DNA of 64,000 nucleotides from Chlorokybus atmophyticus (taxonomy: Eukaryota; Streptophyta; Chlorokybophyceae; Chlorokybales; Chlorokybaceae), in NCBI GenBank assembly GCA_009103225.1, contig RHPI01000140.1, positions 102,501 through 166,500 of the forward strand. Direction: 5' to 3'. A program made the translations under genes and the position numbers. Shown here piece by piece: positions 37,937 to 50,700 of this stretch. The first letter of the stretch is position 1. Each line of letters starts with the position of its first letter. The notes under the pieces are model-generated. The model saw only the letters and a program-made list of their open reading frames with translations. It was not told where the DNA came from and did no database searches.

Positions 37937-39196
37937 TGCAGCCCTTTGGGCTGCAAGACGCTGCATACGCAAACCAAGGGAGCTCTAGCCGCTGCTTGGC
38001 GGGCAGCTCCTGCTTATCTGCCCAGTGCACCAAGGTAACTGCATCTAATGTGCGCAGCCACCAAGCTGTGGCGCGTTTGGGAGTTTCGCGAGGGGGCCAC
38101 GGCATGCGTGGTTGCCAACCTGCAGCCGCAGCAATTTGTGTATTTTGAAAGCAAGCCTGCCTAAGACCATGTTGTGGGTAAACGCATGGATGGAGTAGTG
38201 CATGTGTACACGTGCACAGTTCGGCACAACTGAGATAGCTAACAGAAAACACAACACACCTCTCGGATGTTCAACGAATACTTCAAGTGGGCTGGCTGGG
38301 GTGCTCACAGGGAACGACAGCTTGCTGCACCACGAGTAATTGTACTTGAAGTGCCCCTTCGTAAAACACCTACACAGGGGTCAACTCGTTAGCTTCTAAA
38401 CCGCACACTCACCAACACAGACTGCGCAGCCGCACTCACGTGGTGAAAACCGGCAAGCCATCATCAGGATGCGTCACTCCTTGGCCCAGTTCCCATATGT
38501 GCTGAAGTACCTCTGGGTGGTGCACAACAAGAGTTGGCAAATCCTCGCGCACGCACGCGCGCATAGTAGATGTACAAAACAAGCATATTCCCCCTACAAC
38601 ATGGTGCAATCCATACCACAACTTACGTGTTGAGTAGTTGCTGTCATCCTGCAGTATGGCTGCAGCCGCTGCACGAGTGCTGCGCCAAGCATCAAGTTTA
38701 TTTTCAAATCGCACAGTAAGATGCCGCAACTGCGTGACCGGGCATTGATCCACATCGTAGTAGAGCTGGTACCAGATCTCATACATGTCTGCATGTGACA
38801 AAAAATGCGCGTGTGCACATAATAACCTAGGAAATTTTGCCTGTCAACGCCAAGTGCGATCAAGTGCACAAAACCCTACTAAACCTTACGGAGTTAACCC
38901 AATTTTAAAGTCAACAACAACGCACCTGGGCCGTTGCCATAGACGACAGGCGGGTTCAGCGGTTCGTCAATGAACGCTGCAGCTAAGGTCTCCTGCTGCT
39001 GGTACTGTCCCGGGCTACAACTGCTGGTACTTGAAGCAGGGGAGTCTCGCTGTGCATCGGACGGCAACGACGACGACGACAAAGGGGACGCGGATGAGAT
39101 GGGAGGGGACAAGCAAATACCCTCGTCAAACTCATCCCCTGAACTGCGTGTGGAGAGCTGGCTCCAAGCCCCGCCCCTACGCCTTCTCAAGCCCAT
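37887..39196 (-). CDS. unrecognised gene family, copy B (longer)
   Basis: Exons 39196-38926, 38788-38440, 38369-38260 and 38119-37887 give 320 residues with all phases closed. The N-terminus is basic (GLRRRRGGAW), then Ser-rich with an acidic patch (GDEFDEGI). The middle reads DMYEIWYQLYYDVDQCPVTQ, LRHLTVRFENKLDAWRSTRA and ILQDDSNYST. The C-terminal half is the block shared with copy A (34121-34906), rich in Cys, Trp and His: DGLPVFTTCFTKGHFKYNYS, WCSKLSFPVS and TPKRATAWWLRTLDAVTLVH. No known domain was recognised. Possible further 5' exons at 39600-39430 (TPCVRFVINGRLVSSSRHWR) and 39830-39690 (signal-like hydrophobic stretch) could not be joined in phase. Confidence 0.6.
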
Positions 39197-39472
39197 TGTG
39201 CCGCCCCTCCCCCCGGCCCCTCTGCTTGGCAAAGCCAGAACAAGGAGGTGGGTGGAACGGCAGACTCAAGCTCCCCAGGCCACAGTCGCCAAGCAGACAA
39301 GCGCACCGACCCGGCCGCACTCCTCCTGCCGGTGGTCACCCTCACCACGCACGCACGCACACCACCAACAGTGGCCTAGGGTTTGCTACCGGTGCTGACT
39401 GCGACAGCGTGATTGCAACTGTGGAACTCACCTTCATGAACTAAGCACAAGGTGGGATCACAGGTTCCATAA

Positions 39473-39503
39473 AGGCGCGAGGGCTCGCCAGGCCCTCGCG
39501 CCT
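39473..39503. repeat. GC-rich perfect hairpin
   Basis: AGGCGCGAGGGC at 39473-39484 pairs perfectly with GCCCTCGCGCCT at 39492-39503 across a 7-base loop. It falls inside the possible coding exon at 39430-39600 (minus). Confidence 0.85.
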
Positions 39504-40215
39504 GTAAAGTTTCTAGAAGGCAACGCCAGTGTCGAGAACTACTGACCAGCCTTCCGTTGATAACAAAGCGAACGCACGGAGTCAAATCTTCCGTACACGC
39601 TTCCTTAAGGCTGGCCTAGTCTGCCAGCTGTGTACTACGCTTGGCTGGGCGCTGGCGGCGGCGACTGCAAAGAGGAGAAGGAGGAGGACGCGGACGAGGA
39701 CGTAGCAAACGAAAGTTGTTAACTTTTGTTTAAAAAGGAAAGCCGAGTGGTTGATTGCAGCTACTGGTGAGAGCATGGCATACGTGTGTTCAGTGCGCTT
39801 TTCAAGGTGCATGCTTCTGCCATTACTGCTGTGTTGCTGCTTCATTACTTTGCTGCTATGCATGTAACAAGCACATTACAGGATAGGTTTGGCGTCTGAT
39901 ATGCTGTGATGGTTTGTTCTGTTGTTAGTTTATTGGGTATGCTTGAACAACCAACGGTGCCTCTTGATTGACTGTACATCCTGGTCCATGTACATTTTTG
40001 TCGCCTGAAAGCAGTTGCAGAAGAAGCGGCAAGGTGCAGCTTCATGCTTTCATTCTTTCCTTACGATCAGACAGCCGTTTACGTAGTGGTGCGCTGGAAC
40101 AAGCTAAGCATGCAACCATGGATAGAGTCTTGGTTTGACACGCGGCAACCAATAGTCAACCAGCCATGCGCTAAGCTGATTGTGAAAGGCTAATACACAT
40201 CCTGCGCATGCAGAG

Positions 40216-42773
40216 ATGTCGGCAGTGATGGCGTTGGAGGGTGTCAGGCCGAAGGCAGGCGTGTGCTCGCTGTCGTCCGTGTCTGTGCATAGAACACCAG
40301 AGCTACAGCGCGCATGCAGGTCGCCAGCGCCAAGCTCCAGCTATTCGCACGCACAAAGGGCAGCACACTGCAAGCTCACGCCCGCCGTTGCGTCCGCCAT
40401 CGCCACTGCGCCCGCAAAAGATGTAACTGTATCCCTTGAGAAGAATAAACTTGGAGACTCTGACCTTTTGGTGACGGAGATATGCCTTGGCACGGTACGG
40501 TTCCTCTTGCGTTTACCCTCTATAGTTCTCAAAGACCAGTGAATGCACCTCAACATCAAGATGTCAAGCCTCAGTGTACATTAACCACTGCGTACTGCGC
40601 GCTTCAAGTTGGCATGCATGCGTCTTGCACAGCAACTCAGTCACTACCAGTTTAGCTGCAGCTGTGCGCGCTTTTCAATCCACACTGATGGCATTGCAGG
40701 CGTGAGTTCTCTGGTGTGCACAGCAAGCACCTTCATATTGCCGCACTGCTGAGCCATGTGTGTTACAGATGACCTGGGGTGAACAAAATACAGAGAAGGA
40801 AGCCCATCACCAGCTCAGCTATGCTTTTGATATGGGTGTCAATTTCATGGACACAGCTGAGATGGTGAGCTCAATGTTTGCAGCCAGATAGCGGGCTCCC
40901 TTTTAGTTGTTGCCAGTGCATGACCTTGTTGCAAGTAACGTTGATAATGCTTGTGCAGAAGAGACAACGCATGTTGGTCCGTCAGTCCCTCACCTTGCTG
41001 TGTGTTGCAGTACCCTGTTCCTCCAAAACAAGAGACGCAAGGCTTGACCGATAAGTACATTGGCAGTTGGCTGAAAAACCAGAAAAGGGATGAGGTGAGC
41101 GTACATAGCCATCACTTAGTCCATAGAGTTTGCAAATTGCTTATGGGTGACTTCTTGCACAAATTTTGCTTTTGAAGGCATGTTGACCAAGTTGTAGGTG
41201 GTCGGGTTACTGTCAATGGATGTAACAGACACACTTGCTTGTTCACTGAGGTCCGGTCTTGCTGAAGCTTTTGGTCTTGCTTCGTGCAGATCATCCTCGC
41301 CTCCAAAGTGGCGGGATACAGCACGGCGCGGGCGTATATGCGGAAGAGCGGCAAAACACTGCGGGTGGACCGCGAGAATGTCATGGAGTCGGTTGAGAAC
41401 AGCCTGGGTAGGCTCGGAACAGACTACATTGACCTTCTGCAAATCCACTGGTAAGCCTGTGCAGGCTTGACTCTAACTTGTCTGCGTTTAGATAGAAAGG
41501 AGCTGCTGTTGCTGTCATTCTTGTTTACGTTTGTGTACCTTCCAGGCCTGACCGATATGTGCCGTTATTCGGCCAGCGGGCGTACAACTACGAGAAGGCC
41601 AATGAGTACAAGCCAGTGCCGTTTGATGAGCAGCTCCGCGCGTTTGAAGACCTTGTCAAGTACTACATCTGGCATTATGTCACTTCATTAGTGAAAGCAA
41701 GGCGTCATGCACACGCATTCACCCCCTGACATGTGGGCTACATACAGGCAAGGCAAGGTGCGGTACATTGGCGTGTCCAATGAGACTTCATATGGTGTGA
41801 TGGAGTTCCTGAAGGCTGCGGAGGTGGCAGGCCTTCCCAAGATTGTGTCCATTCAGAACAGCTACTCGCTGCTCGTGCGCAGCTCTTTTGAAAGTATGTA
41901 GCCTGTCTGTGCCATGGAGTTGATATTTCTCGTCTGGATGATGCTGCCTGGCTGCAGTTGGCCTTACCTTGCTGTTTGTGCTCTGCAGCTGATTTGGCAG
42001 AGGTCTGCGCACCGTTCCATGGCAATGTTGGTCTGCTCGCTTACTCACCGCTTGCGGGAGGGTCATTGAGCGGCAAGTACAACATCCCTAACGGACACAC
42101 TGAGGCAAGCACACCTTTCATGCACAACCTGCATAGTGCATCAAGGTGACGCATGTAGTATTGCGTCACCTTACCACCACAGTTGCCATGCCTGACATGC
42201 GATGCGGTGCTTTTGCTTCCAGGGCGCGCGGCTGACCCGCTTCCCAGGCTACATGGCGAGATATCAGGGTTCGCGAGCAAGGGTAAGCACATGTCTACTG
42301 TCTTGCCTATTTGCATGATAGACGTGTACTTTGCATGCTATGCACTGCTTTGGTGATGTTGACAGTGCGGTGTTGCGGTAACTGCATCAATCCGTTGGGT
42401 GTACATGAGCATGTACAACTGCTGATGATGGGCAGGACAAGATGTGGTGTGCACTCATAGTCTATGCATGTTGTTGTATTGTCCTGAATGACTGTTGCGA
42501 CTGACAAAGTAGCACCTATTCACATTGAATGCAAAACAGGAGGCTGTCGGAGAGTACATGAAGGTGGCTGAGAAGTACGGGTTGACGTCGGCACAGCTCG
42601 CACTGGCATGGTGCAGGGCGCAGCCATGGGTCGCCAGCACCATCATTGGGGCAACAACAATGGAGCAACTCAAGGAGAACATTGGCGCATTCTCCATTGA
42701 CTTGCCAGAAGAAGCATTCAAGGACATTGCGGAGGTCTACAAGGTGTACCGCGATCCTACGCTACTTGATTAA
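40216..42773 (+). CDS. aldo/keto reductase, Tas-like, probably plastid-targeted
   Basis: Nine exons: 40216-40494, 40769-40864, 41011-41094, 41290-41450, 41546-41659, 41748-41893, 41989-42104, 42223-42282 and 42540-42773. They give 429 residues. The first about 75 residues are Ser/Ala/Arg-rich, consistent with a transit peptide. The barrel follows: LGDSDLLVTEICLGTMTWGE, VNFMDTAEMYPVP (catalytic Asp and Tyr), IILASKVAG (catalytic Lys), DYIDLLQIHWPDRYVPLFG (active-site His), KVRYIGVSNETSYGV, LAYSPLAGGSLSGKY and PWVASTIIGATTMEQLKENI. This is the Tas/YajO-type group of NAD(P)H-dependent aldo/keto reductases found in cyanobacteria and plant plastids; the substrate cannot be inferred. Intron 7 begins with GC (ACTGAG|GCAAGC). 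The ATG at 40216 gives the transit-like extension; a second in-frame ATG lies at 40228. Confidence 0.94.
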
Positions 42774-44396
42774 AGTTGTTAGCAACAGTTTCAACTAGCA
42801 TTCCGCTTTGATTCTTCGACAGCATGCAATTCAATGCGTGTTGTGTCTTTTTGTTATTACGTTGGCCGTGGGTAACAAGGGTAACCTTTAAGTACTAACC
42901 TGTTACCTTCATTACCCTGCTGCCATGAAAAGTCACAATAATCAGATGTATCGATAACATTGGTCAATGCCGCATGTGGTTGTGCCCATGTGTACAGTTT
43001 ATGACGTGCTGTTCTGCACTCGCATGCAGTATGCAGATCACTCGAGCATTTCACTTACACTAATATACATCACCATTGTTACTACCGGGCTATGCTACTT
43101 TGCTACTCTACACCAACTAGCCTTCCCCATTGAACATGCATGCACATGCACATTTTTGTCAATACTTGCCCACATGGGCTGTGTTAGTAATTGAACAGCG
43201 TATATTGAGCAAGGATATGAGCATCAACCGCAAATAGTGGCGCCTCATTCGTTAAGTTATTGTCATATGTGTGATTATAGGATATGCGCGTGATGTTTGC
43301 TGGCGGCTGTTTGAGTGTCTAGCTGTAAAGTCCGGCGTCCCAGATGACGCATGGTGTAGCTTCGCCTTAATTCCCATGCAATTCATGCTTGCTGTGTGTT
43401 TGCTTGCTACACATGGCTTGTGTCCTTTTTGGCTTCAGTGGGGGGTTTGCTGCGACTTTACCGTTGAGCATATATATGAGGCATGTGCGCTTGCTAATTT
43501 TTATGATGACACCTACCATAAATTGCCTGATGGAGCATTCCATGTGAGGCTTGCTGCAAACACTAATCGCAAGTGGAGACGTCCATGCTTAACCGCAATA
43601 TAGCATAGGGTAAAAGATGGAGTCCCCCAGTAGTAGCACATACAAGCAAGCACGCCTCATATCATCACGCCCAACAAGCACTTTATAACATAGAACAAAA
43701 CCAAACCCTAGCGCTAACAATCGTAATATAGCATTTACCCATGTCTGCATGCCATGTTAATCTTTGCAAATATCGCGTGTACATGCGTTACATGTTGACG
43801 GATTATGTCAACTCACATAAAACTACTTTGAAGTGATCCTAATCGTGGTTGCTATCAACATAAGTGGCGCACACCTTACATACCATGTGCTTGTTTGCGA
43901 GTGAACAAAGACTCACATTATGTGAGTCACATAGCAAACCACTTGAATCGGTTTGCTCCATGACAACAACTGGCAACGAGAGACTGTTTCACAACTTCGG
44001 TCATAAGGTGCGCACTGATTGTCACTGATTATCACAGGCAATGATGTCATTGATGTGACTGGCATCATGTGACTCGCTGCCAGCAAGCTACCGCGGCGTG
44101 GTGGCGGGAAAAGCATCCGTTGGACTCGGGTGGTGCAGGATGACGGTGGCGGCGGGGAGGTGGCGGGGCCTGTATGTCCAGGGGAGCGTAAGTGCCGCCG
44201 TTACGTCAACCGACAGACGCTCACAGCTGGCCCGTAGAGCTGCTGCTGGTGCACAGGTGTGCAGCTGCTTTGGATGTGACAGCGCCAGCGCCTCACCAGC
44301 AGCTTTTGGGTGGCTGTCGGCTAGCGAGCATGGAGCGGCTGCTTCAGCTGTTGACACGACGCCTGGAGCGCCCGCGGCTTGATTGAGTCAGCTGAG
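42774..44396. other. intergenic with imperfect hairpin, no supported gene
   Basis: An imperfect inverted repeat (GGGTAACAAGGGTAAC... pairing with ...GTTACCTTCATTACCC) lies at about 42870-42926. An ACCGGGCTA motif stands at about 43083. A plus-strand ORF at 43271-43603 (110 codons) and a GC-rich ORF at 44098-44382 have no recognisable family and no supporting splice or homology evidence. Confidence 0.4.
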
Positions 44397-47072
44397 ATGG
44401 CCATGGCCAAGAAAGGACGCCTCTACCCGTTACGTCAACTTGGAGGCAGCATGTGAGCAATGCAGCGTGCTGTGTCGTTGTTTTCAGCGGTTTGAATGAG
44501 AAAGAGCCTGGCAGGGCTAGGCTTTACATCTTAGGGTTATTGCTACTTTGAGCATTGTCACGCTTTGCTCAGTGATAATGACAGCCCGGCTTGGCTGGCG
44601 CTCTGTAATGTAGGATGGGGCAGCGGTTAGACGGCCAGAGACCGTGGCAGCTGGCTAGTCTGTGTGTATTCGGGCATTTTTTCAGCATTGGTACTCGTAC
44701 TTATTCGCTGAATCTTGCCATTCCCAAGGTGCAAGGAACGTTGGTGCACTGTGGTGGTTATGAGTACAACTGTGTTCACACGCTGCTCCCTTGCCCGAAG
44801 CTGCTAGCTTGCATATTACTTTGCTTGATTGCTCGGTTATTTGGTTGTCGACAGCATTTTGCTTGCTATAGACTGGTGGCTGCTTGCTGGTGTAACTGGC
44901 AAATCCCACGAGGTACAACCAGGGGTGGTCTTCTTATGCTGGTGTGTGTGGCTTGGTTTAAGTGTTCTAGTCGTTGCTGTGTTTTGGTATGCACCCGCAA
45001 GCTTGAGCTTCGTCTGCCTGCACAAAAAACGCTGACTGCTTCGTCTGTTGCATGGCTTGCTATAGTTGGTCGCCATGTGAGCTGTTGACTGAGTTGCAAG
45101 CGTTACACACATTGCCTTGTCTGTGAAGTTTCTATCAAACATGCTGTCTAACGCCTTGCCAGTCACCTTGACACCTGTATGTTGGCAACAGATTGCGGCC
45201 GGTCAGCATGACTGTGTCTTCAACAACCACGATTGCACAGCAGCTCGATGAGGCCAAACTGCCGCTCATTTCACCAGAGGCCAAAGCACAGTACAATGCG
45301 CAGGAGCCGGGAACCAAAACTGTGGCCCTGCAACTGAGATGGTTTCCTAAGGCATGGCTGGCACCTGTTCTCCTGGTACGTGTTGCATTATGCTGCTCTC
45401 ATGTGTTTGTGGCGTCTTCAAGGTAAACACCAACGTCATGTTGTTTTCAGGCTGCAGCAGTGCTGCAATGGTGGTTCTTCAACGTGGTGACCATCATTCT
45501 GAACAAGTACATCTTTGCCATCATGACATTCCGCTTTCCCATGACGCTCACCATGATACACTTCTCCGTGTGCTCCGCGTGCGCATACCTTGTCCTGAGG
45601 ACCTTTCAGGTATGTACCATCAAGCCATGTCAAAGCATCAACTCAACACATGCATAAGCCGCGATCCCAGTTGTATCTCGTTCAATCTCCACAGGCTTGA
45701 TGGAGCTTGTTTTGCCCAACACTATCAGAAATACGCATTGTAACTTAAATCGCGAATTGCCATGCATGGGGTGGTTGTTTTTCCAGCCTTGGAAGGTTCA
45801 ATTACACTTCGTGTTGCTTGGTATGTTTGTTTGCAGTGTTCACCACTCAGTGCCAGTACTTCAAGGCAGTGCGTACTAAGCACACAACAAGAACTGCATA
45901 GCCCTCTATGTACTGCTTCTTGTATCTAGTTACTTCAAGACACTTGCACTAGGAGTTGTTCTGTATGTGCAACTGTGGAGAATTATATGTGTTCTGGTGT
46001 ATGCAGCTGAAGCCACTAACAGAGGTGATGCCTGGTGACCGACTGAGGAAAATACTACCGATGGCGTCGGTGTTCTGCGCAAACATTGTGATGGGCAACC
46101 TGGCACTACGTCACATACCAGTGTCGTTCATGCAGACAGTCAAGTCCTTCACCCCCGCAGCGACTGTCATGCTGCAGAGCATCATCTGGCGCAAGCAGTT
46201 TGGCTTGGCTGTTTACTTGTCGCTGCTCCCAATTGTTGGTGGCATCGCGCTGACATCTGCGACTGAAGTAAACTTTGTGTGGTTCGGTTTCATCGCTGCC
46301 TTCCTGGACTGCTTCCTTGCTGGCCTCAAGGTTTGTCGAACTACAGTACAAGTTTTTGCGCTGTCGTACAGGCAATATCAAGTTATGCAGCAGGACCACC
46401 TTGCATGCTGGTTGGTGCACCTCAGTTGTGTGTAGTCGGTGTGGTCTGTGGGTGCGTGGGGAGGTTAATTTGCCTTTCTCATGTGGTGTTTTCTCCTTAC
46501 ACAGACCATCATGGCTGAGGTGCTACTGCAGGGCAAGTACAGCTTTGACAGCATAAACACTGTGTAAGTGGCAGGCATATACGCATGCTAGTAGTGAAGT
46601 GCACATGTTCCAGTCACATGACTGCAACATCTTACTCGGGTGCATGTAGTTGTATTCACTTCCATGTGTCTGGTTTGATTACAGGTACCACATGGCTCCC
46701 ATTGCTGCAGCGATTCTCGCACCTTTCGCAATTGTGTTGGAAGGGCCTGCGGTCACCGCATGGTTCCGTGCACAACTCGACTTGACATACCCTATCTCCG
46801 TGCTTGCCGGAAGCGGTCTCTGCGCCTTCGCGCTGAATTACTCCATATTCTTTGTCATTCAGACGACATCGGCGGTTTCGTTCAATGTTGCTGGCAACAT
46901 GAAGACGGCGGTGGCTATCTTCTTCAGCTGGCTCGCGTTCCACAACCCCATGAGCGTGTATAACTGGGTGGGGTGCAGCATCACCATTGTTGGGTGCACG
47001 ATTTACGGCTTTGTGCGCTCAATGCAACAGAAGGCAAGCAACAATGTCAGCAACAGCGCTGGCAAGTATTAG
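44397..47072 (+). CDS. nucleotide-sugar transporter, KT group (UDP-galactose transporter-like)
   Basis: Secure exons: 45192-45375, 45451-45609, 46007-46330, 46505-46563 and 46685-47072. An upstream exon 44397-44452 joins in phase and extends the N-terminus (MAMAKKGRLYPLRQLGGS), giving 389 residues. Without it, translation could start at the ATG at 45208 (365 residues). Hydrophobic helices and signature blocks match plant NST-KT transporters: WWFFNVVTIILNKYIF, FRFPMTLTMIHF, VFCANIVMGNLALRHIPVSF, MQTVKSFTPAATVMLQSIIW, PIVGGIALTSATEVNF, YSFDSINTVYHMAPI and NVAGNMKTAVAIFFSWL. About ten membrane segments are expected. Such proteins exchange nucleotide sugars for nucleotide monophosphate across the Golgi membrane. 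UDP-galactose as substrate is suggested by resemblance to the Arabidopsis UDP-GalT1/GONST5 group, not proven. Confidence 0.9.
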
Positions 47073-47769
47073 GACTTGGCTGAGTTGCAACCGCACTGGA
47101 CGAAATGAGTGTGTTCGTGTTGACAGTAAGACCCTTTAGTTGTGGCAAACTGTTGGGCAGCGCTGTTTGCATTACACTAGATGCAAGTTGCTGTTGGCGT
47201 AAACAATTGTACTTAGTACTGGTCTGATACAACCGGCCAAGCAAAATCAAACTGGTTTAAAATAATGAGGCACAAGGTTGGTTGATTGATGATGACAGAA
47301 TGATTGAACAAGCACACCATGCCTGCATGCATAACATTGAAGGTCAAAGGCTTGCTCACCAACAAACAGCCCAGTGTATGCACATAACTAAATGTCTGCC
47401 AAACCATTGACATGGAATAATATGTTGCATATTTACCTGGGCAGCTTTGTCAGAGTGTACTACAATGCAAGCACCGTACAACTTTTGAAATCTCGACCAC
47501 TATCATTTTGTACCAACTCCATTACATACTGCAACCGTAGTGGCTACAACAGATGTGTGCAGCTGGGTGGTATGCATACAAATGTTGCCCTATTGTTCCC
47601 TTATCTCATCTACAAAGCAAGAAGGTGCACGCCAAGTCTCTTCATTCACAAAACATGCATTTCGAGAGTCCAAACTGTACACCCTGAAAGCCAACCTTCC
47701 AGCTCAAGCAATTGCTGATCTGTCCAGCTGTCAGGCTCCAAGCTACCAACAAGTCGCTAAACGTCTGCC
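47073..47769. other. convergent intergenic region, no gene seen
   Basis: Lies between the 3' ends of the transporter (+) and SSRP1 (-). No repeat, RNA gene or exon was recognised. Confidence 0.5.
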
Positions 47770-50700
47770 TCAATCGCTTTTGTCTTCGCTGCCGGAGCTT
47801 TCAGACTCTTGCTTGCTCGGTTTCTTGCTAGCTTTGCTAGACTCCTTCTTGCTCGGTCCTGCGCCGTCCCCATCCGGTTTGTAAGCTTTCATCTGCTCAC
47901 CGTAGCGGCTTTTGTCGGCAGCTGCCTGCTGCTCATAAGGCTTCTTCTCTTCAGCTGCAAGCAAAGGCAAGGCAGCATGAGACATTGAGGTAGATGCCTG
48001 GGGATGTATGTACTGCTGGACGCATGCAAGTACCTGAGAGGCTCTTCCACCTCTCTCCTAGAACCTTGCCGACCTCACCGAACGAGATCCCAGGCCTTTC
48101 AGCCTTGACTTTCTGTTAACGGCATTGGGTGGTAAGTTTCATTGAAGCTATAGCAAGCATGTCTTGCGCATGTCTCTGGTAAAAGAGGACAAGCACACAT
48201 CTGCTGCTAAACCCAGCAGGCCGGCACACGCTTACATCTCGATTGGCATTGGCAAAGAACATGTAGGCTGACATCCCGCGCTTTGGAGCATTTGGGTCCT
48301 TCTTCTTCTTCTCCTTCTTTTGCTTTCCTCCATCTGCACAAATCGGCAGTGAGATCAACTCTTCATTTAGCTAGCTAATACTGATAACGAATGCCAACAG
48401 CTGTACATAATCCAGTCATGCACTAGAGTGCACAAAGTGGACATCTTCTCAACTGACTGATCAGCAAAACAGGGTGAATGGCCGATGACAAAAGGCAAGG
48501 CCAACACCACCAACCTGCTGGTTCGGGGGCTTTCTTGGCTTTCTTCGGGGCGGGCTCCTTCTTCTCTTTCTCTTTCCTCTTGGCTGTGGGCGGCGGAGTG
48601 CTCTTGCGCATCTTCTCTTTCCGCACCTCTTGCACCTCGTCCGAGTCCGCGTCGCTTGCATCACCGCCGCCACCGGCTCCAGAAGCATCTGAACCTCCTT
48701 CAGACGACTCAGTCGGGGAGCCGCCATCCGTGTCCTCACCAGCGTTGAAGTCTTCATCCTGAGATAAGGAAGGGTTTTCAAGTTGGATGTGTCACACGAG
48801 CAAGGACACCACACCAAAGCCAGGCTTGTGCACAGGAATAGCTGCCGGCCAACGCAGCTACTAACGCCAGTGATGCATACCTCTTCATCTGACTCTTCGT
48901 CAATCATGTTCATATGCGGGTCAACGTCGTCAAGATCCGTGACGCGTCCAGTGGCGGCTTGCCCGCCAGGACCCTTCGCTGCGTCCTCCATGTTCGTGAT
49001 GCGCAGCTTCTTCGCACTGCGCACGCAAAGCTGTTGGTCTGGCAATTGTATGCAAGGCCTGGGTAGTATGCTGAGATGCAGCCACAATCAGTTGTGCAGA
49101 TGCTGGTTATCTAACAAGTTTTGTACACGCATGCACAAAACTTGTTGCTATGCTTACGTGATGAAGCTGAACAGGTTGGAGTACTCACTGCGCTGGATAT
49201 TCCTAAACTGATAGTCCATCTGCAAAGCAACCGGGTCAACGCTTTCCACACATGCAGGTGCCACCAAAGCATGACCCGATTGCAACTAACAGCTGGAACA
49301 TCATGAATCACCTCAGTCTTGAGACGCATGTACAAATCAAACGTCTTGGCAGAGTTCATGCTGCCTCCCTGTCCTTGTCGCTCGAACTCTATATAGTCAA
49401 CCTGTACCAAAGTGTAGAAAATTCTGCCAGAGCTCTAGCTGAGGCGCATTGACAAGCTGTTGCACCATAGCAATTGCCTCAAGAGGCGCATGTTGGGTTG
49501 TGTGAATATAACTTACATCATCATACGGTATCAGCGCCGGCGGCTTATGTACAGCAAAGAAGCATCGCTCCAGAGGATACAGGTAGCCTTCATCAGCTTT
49601 CAATGAGCAGCGAATCTGTTGTTCACCAAAACCTTGAACTGACTGATGAACAACCACAATCCACAATGCAACTGCGACATTGCGGACTGCACTTATTATC
49701 AACACATCATATGGCAGAAAGCAACCTGACAGAACCACGCGTACCGCAACACCATCAGACGCACTGCGGAAGGTTCCCGGCTTAGACAGCTTGGTTCCAG
49801 ACAAGCCCTTCAGAATCTTGCTGAAGACGTCGTGTGACAGCCCTTTGTATGAAGACTGGAGCTTGCCTTCATACTTTGTCTTCAACACCTCCTCTGATAT
49901 TTCTAGGTCGCACTCCGTCTCCTCATCTGCTGGGAACTGCACAGCACATCGTGTTCACGCAATCACGCACTCGCATATTCACGTTGGGCACATGTCCACA
50001 TTGCACAAGCTGCATTTCGAACATGTGTGTGTTGTACAGACTTAAACCAAACAGCAGAAGCCAGCACACACGATCCACACTGGCTTTACTGGGCATCATA
50101 CCTGCAGGAGTATGTGCGGGTAGAAAGTTTGACCTTTCCGAATAGGAGGGTCTAAGCAGATAATCACAAGGGTTTGAGGCAAATTGCCCTGCCATAAGCA
50201 GACAAATCACTCAACTCACCATGTCAGGCCGATGCTCAACTAACTGCGCAACATAACTCGCAAACATGACTCACAAAACTTTGCAGCAAGCTGCTGCTAT
50301 TGTTTAAAGAACAGGTGCAGCCCTGACTGACGTCAATTATGTACCTTGGGCAGCACAAAGAGGCGCATGACTGATGAGTACTGAATCTTGAAGTCGTTGG
50401 CCTGCCCTTGCAAGCGCAGGAATGTGCTGTGTAGCTCAACATGATACCTCCCTCTGCATGACAATAGTCATGACACAAGTGGTACACACACCGGCCAGTG
50501 CGGTCAGGAAGCATGCAGACCAAGCTTACCTAGGTATAGTGACGGCGATCTCGTCAAAAGCAACAATCGCGTCCCCTGTGACACCCACGTCTGCCTGCTC
50601 TGTTATCCTGGAATGAAACACCTGCCATGCAAATCAATGAACTACTGTTGGCATTGAAAGTCGATGTAGACGATAATATATGTGCCGCTGTGAATGACAG

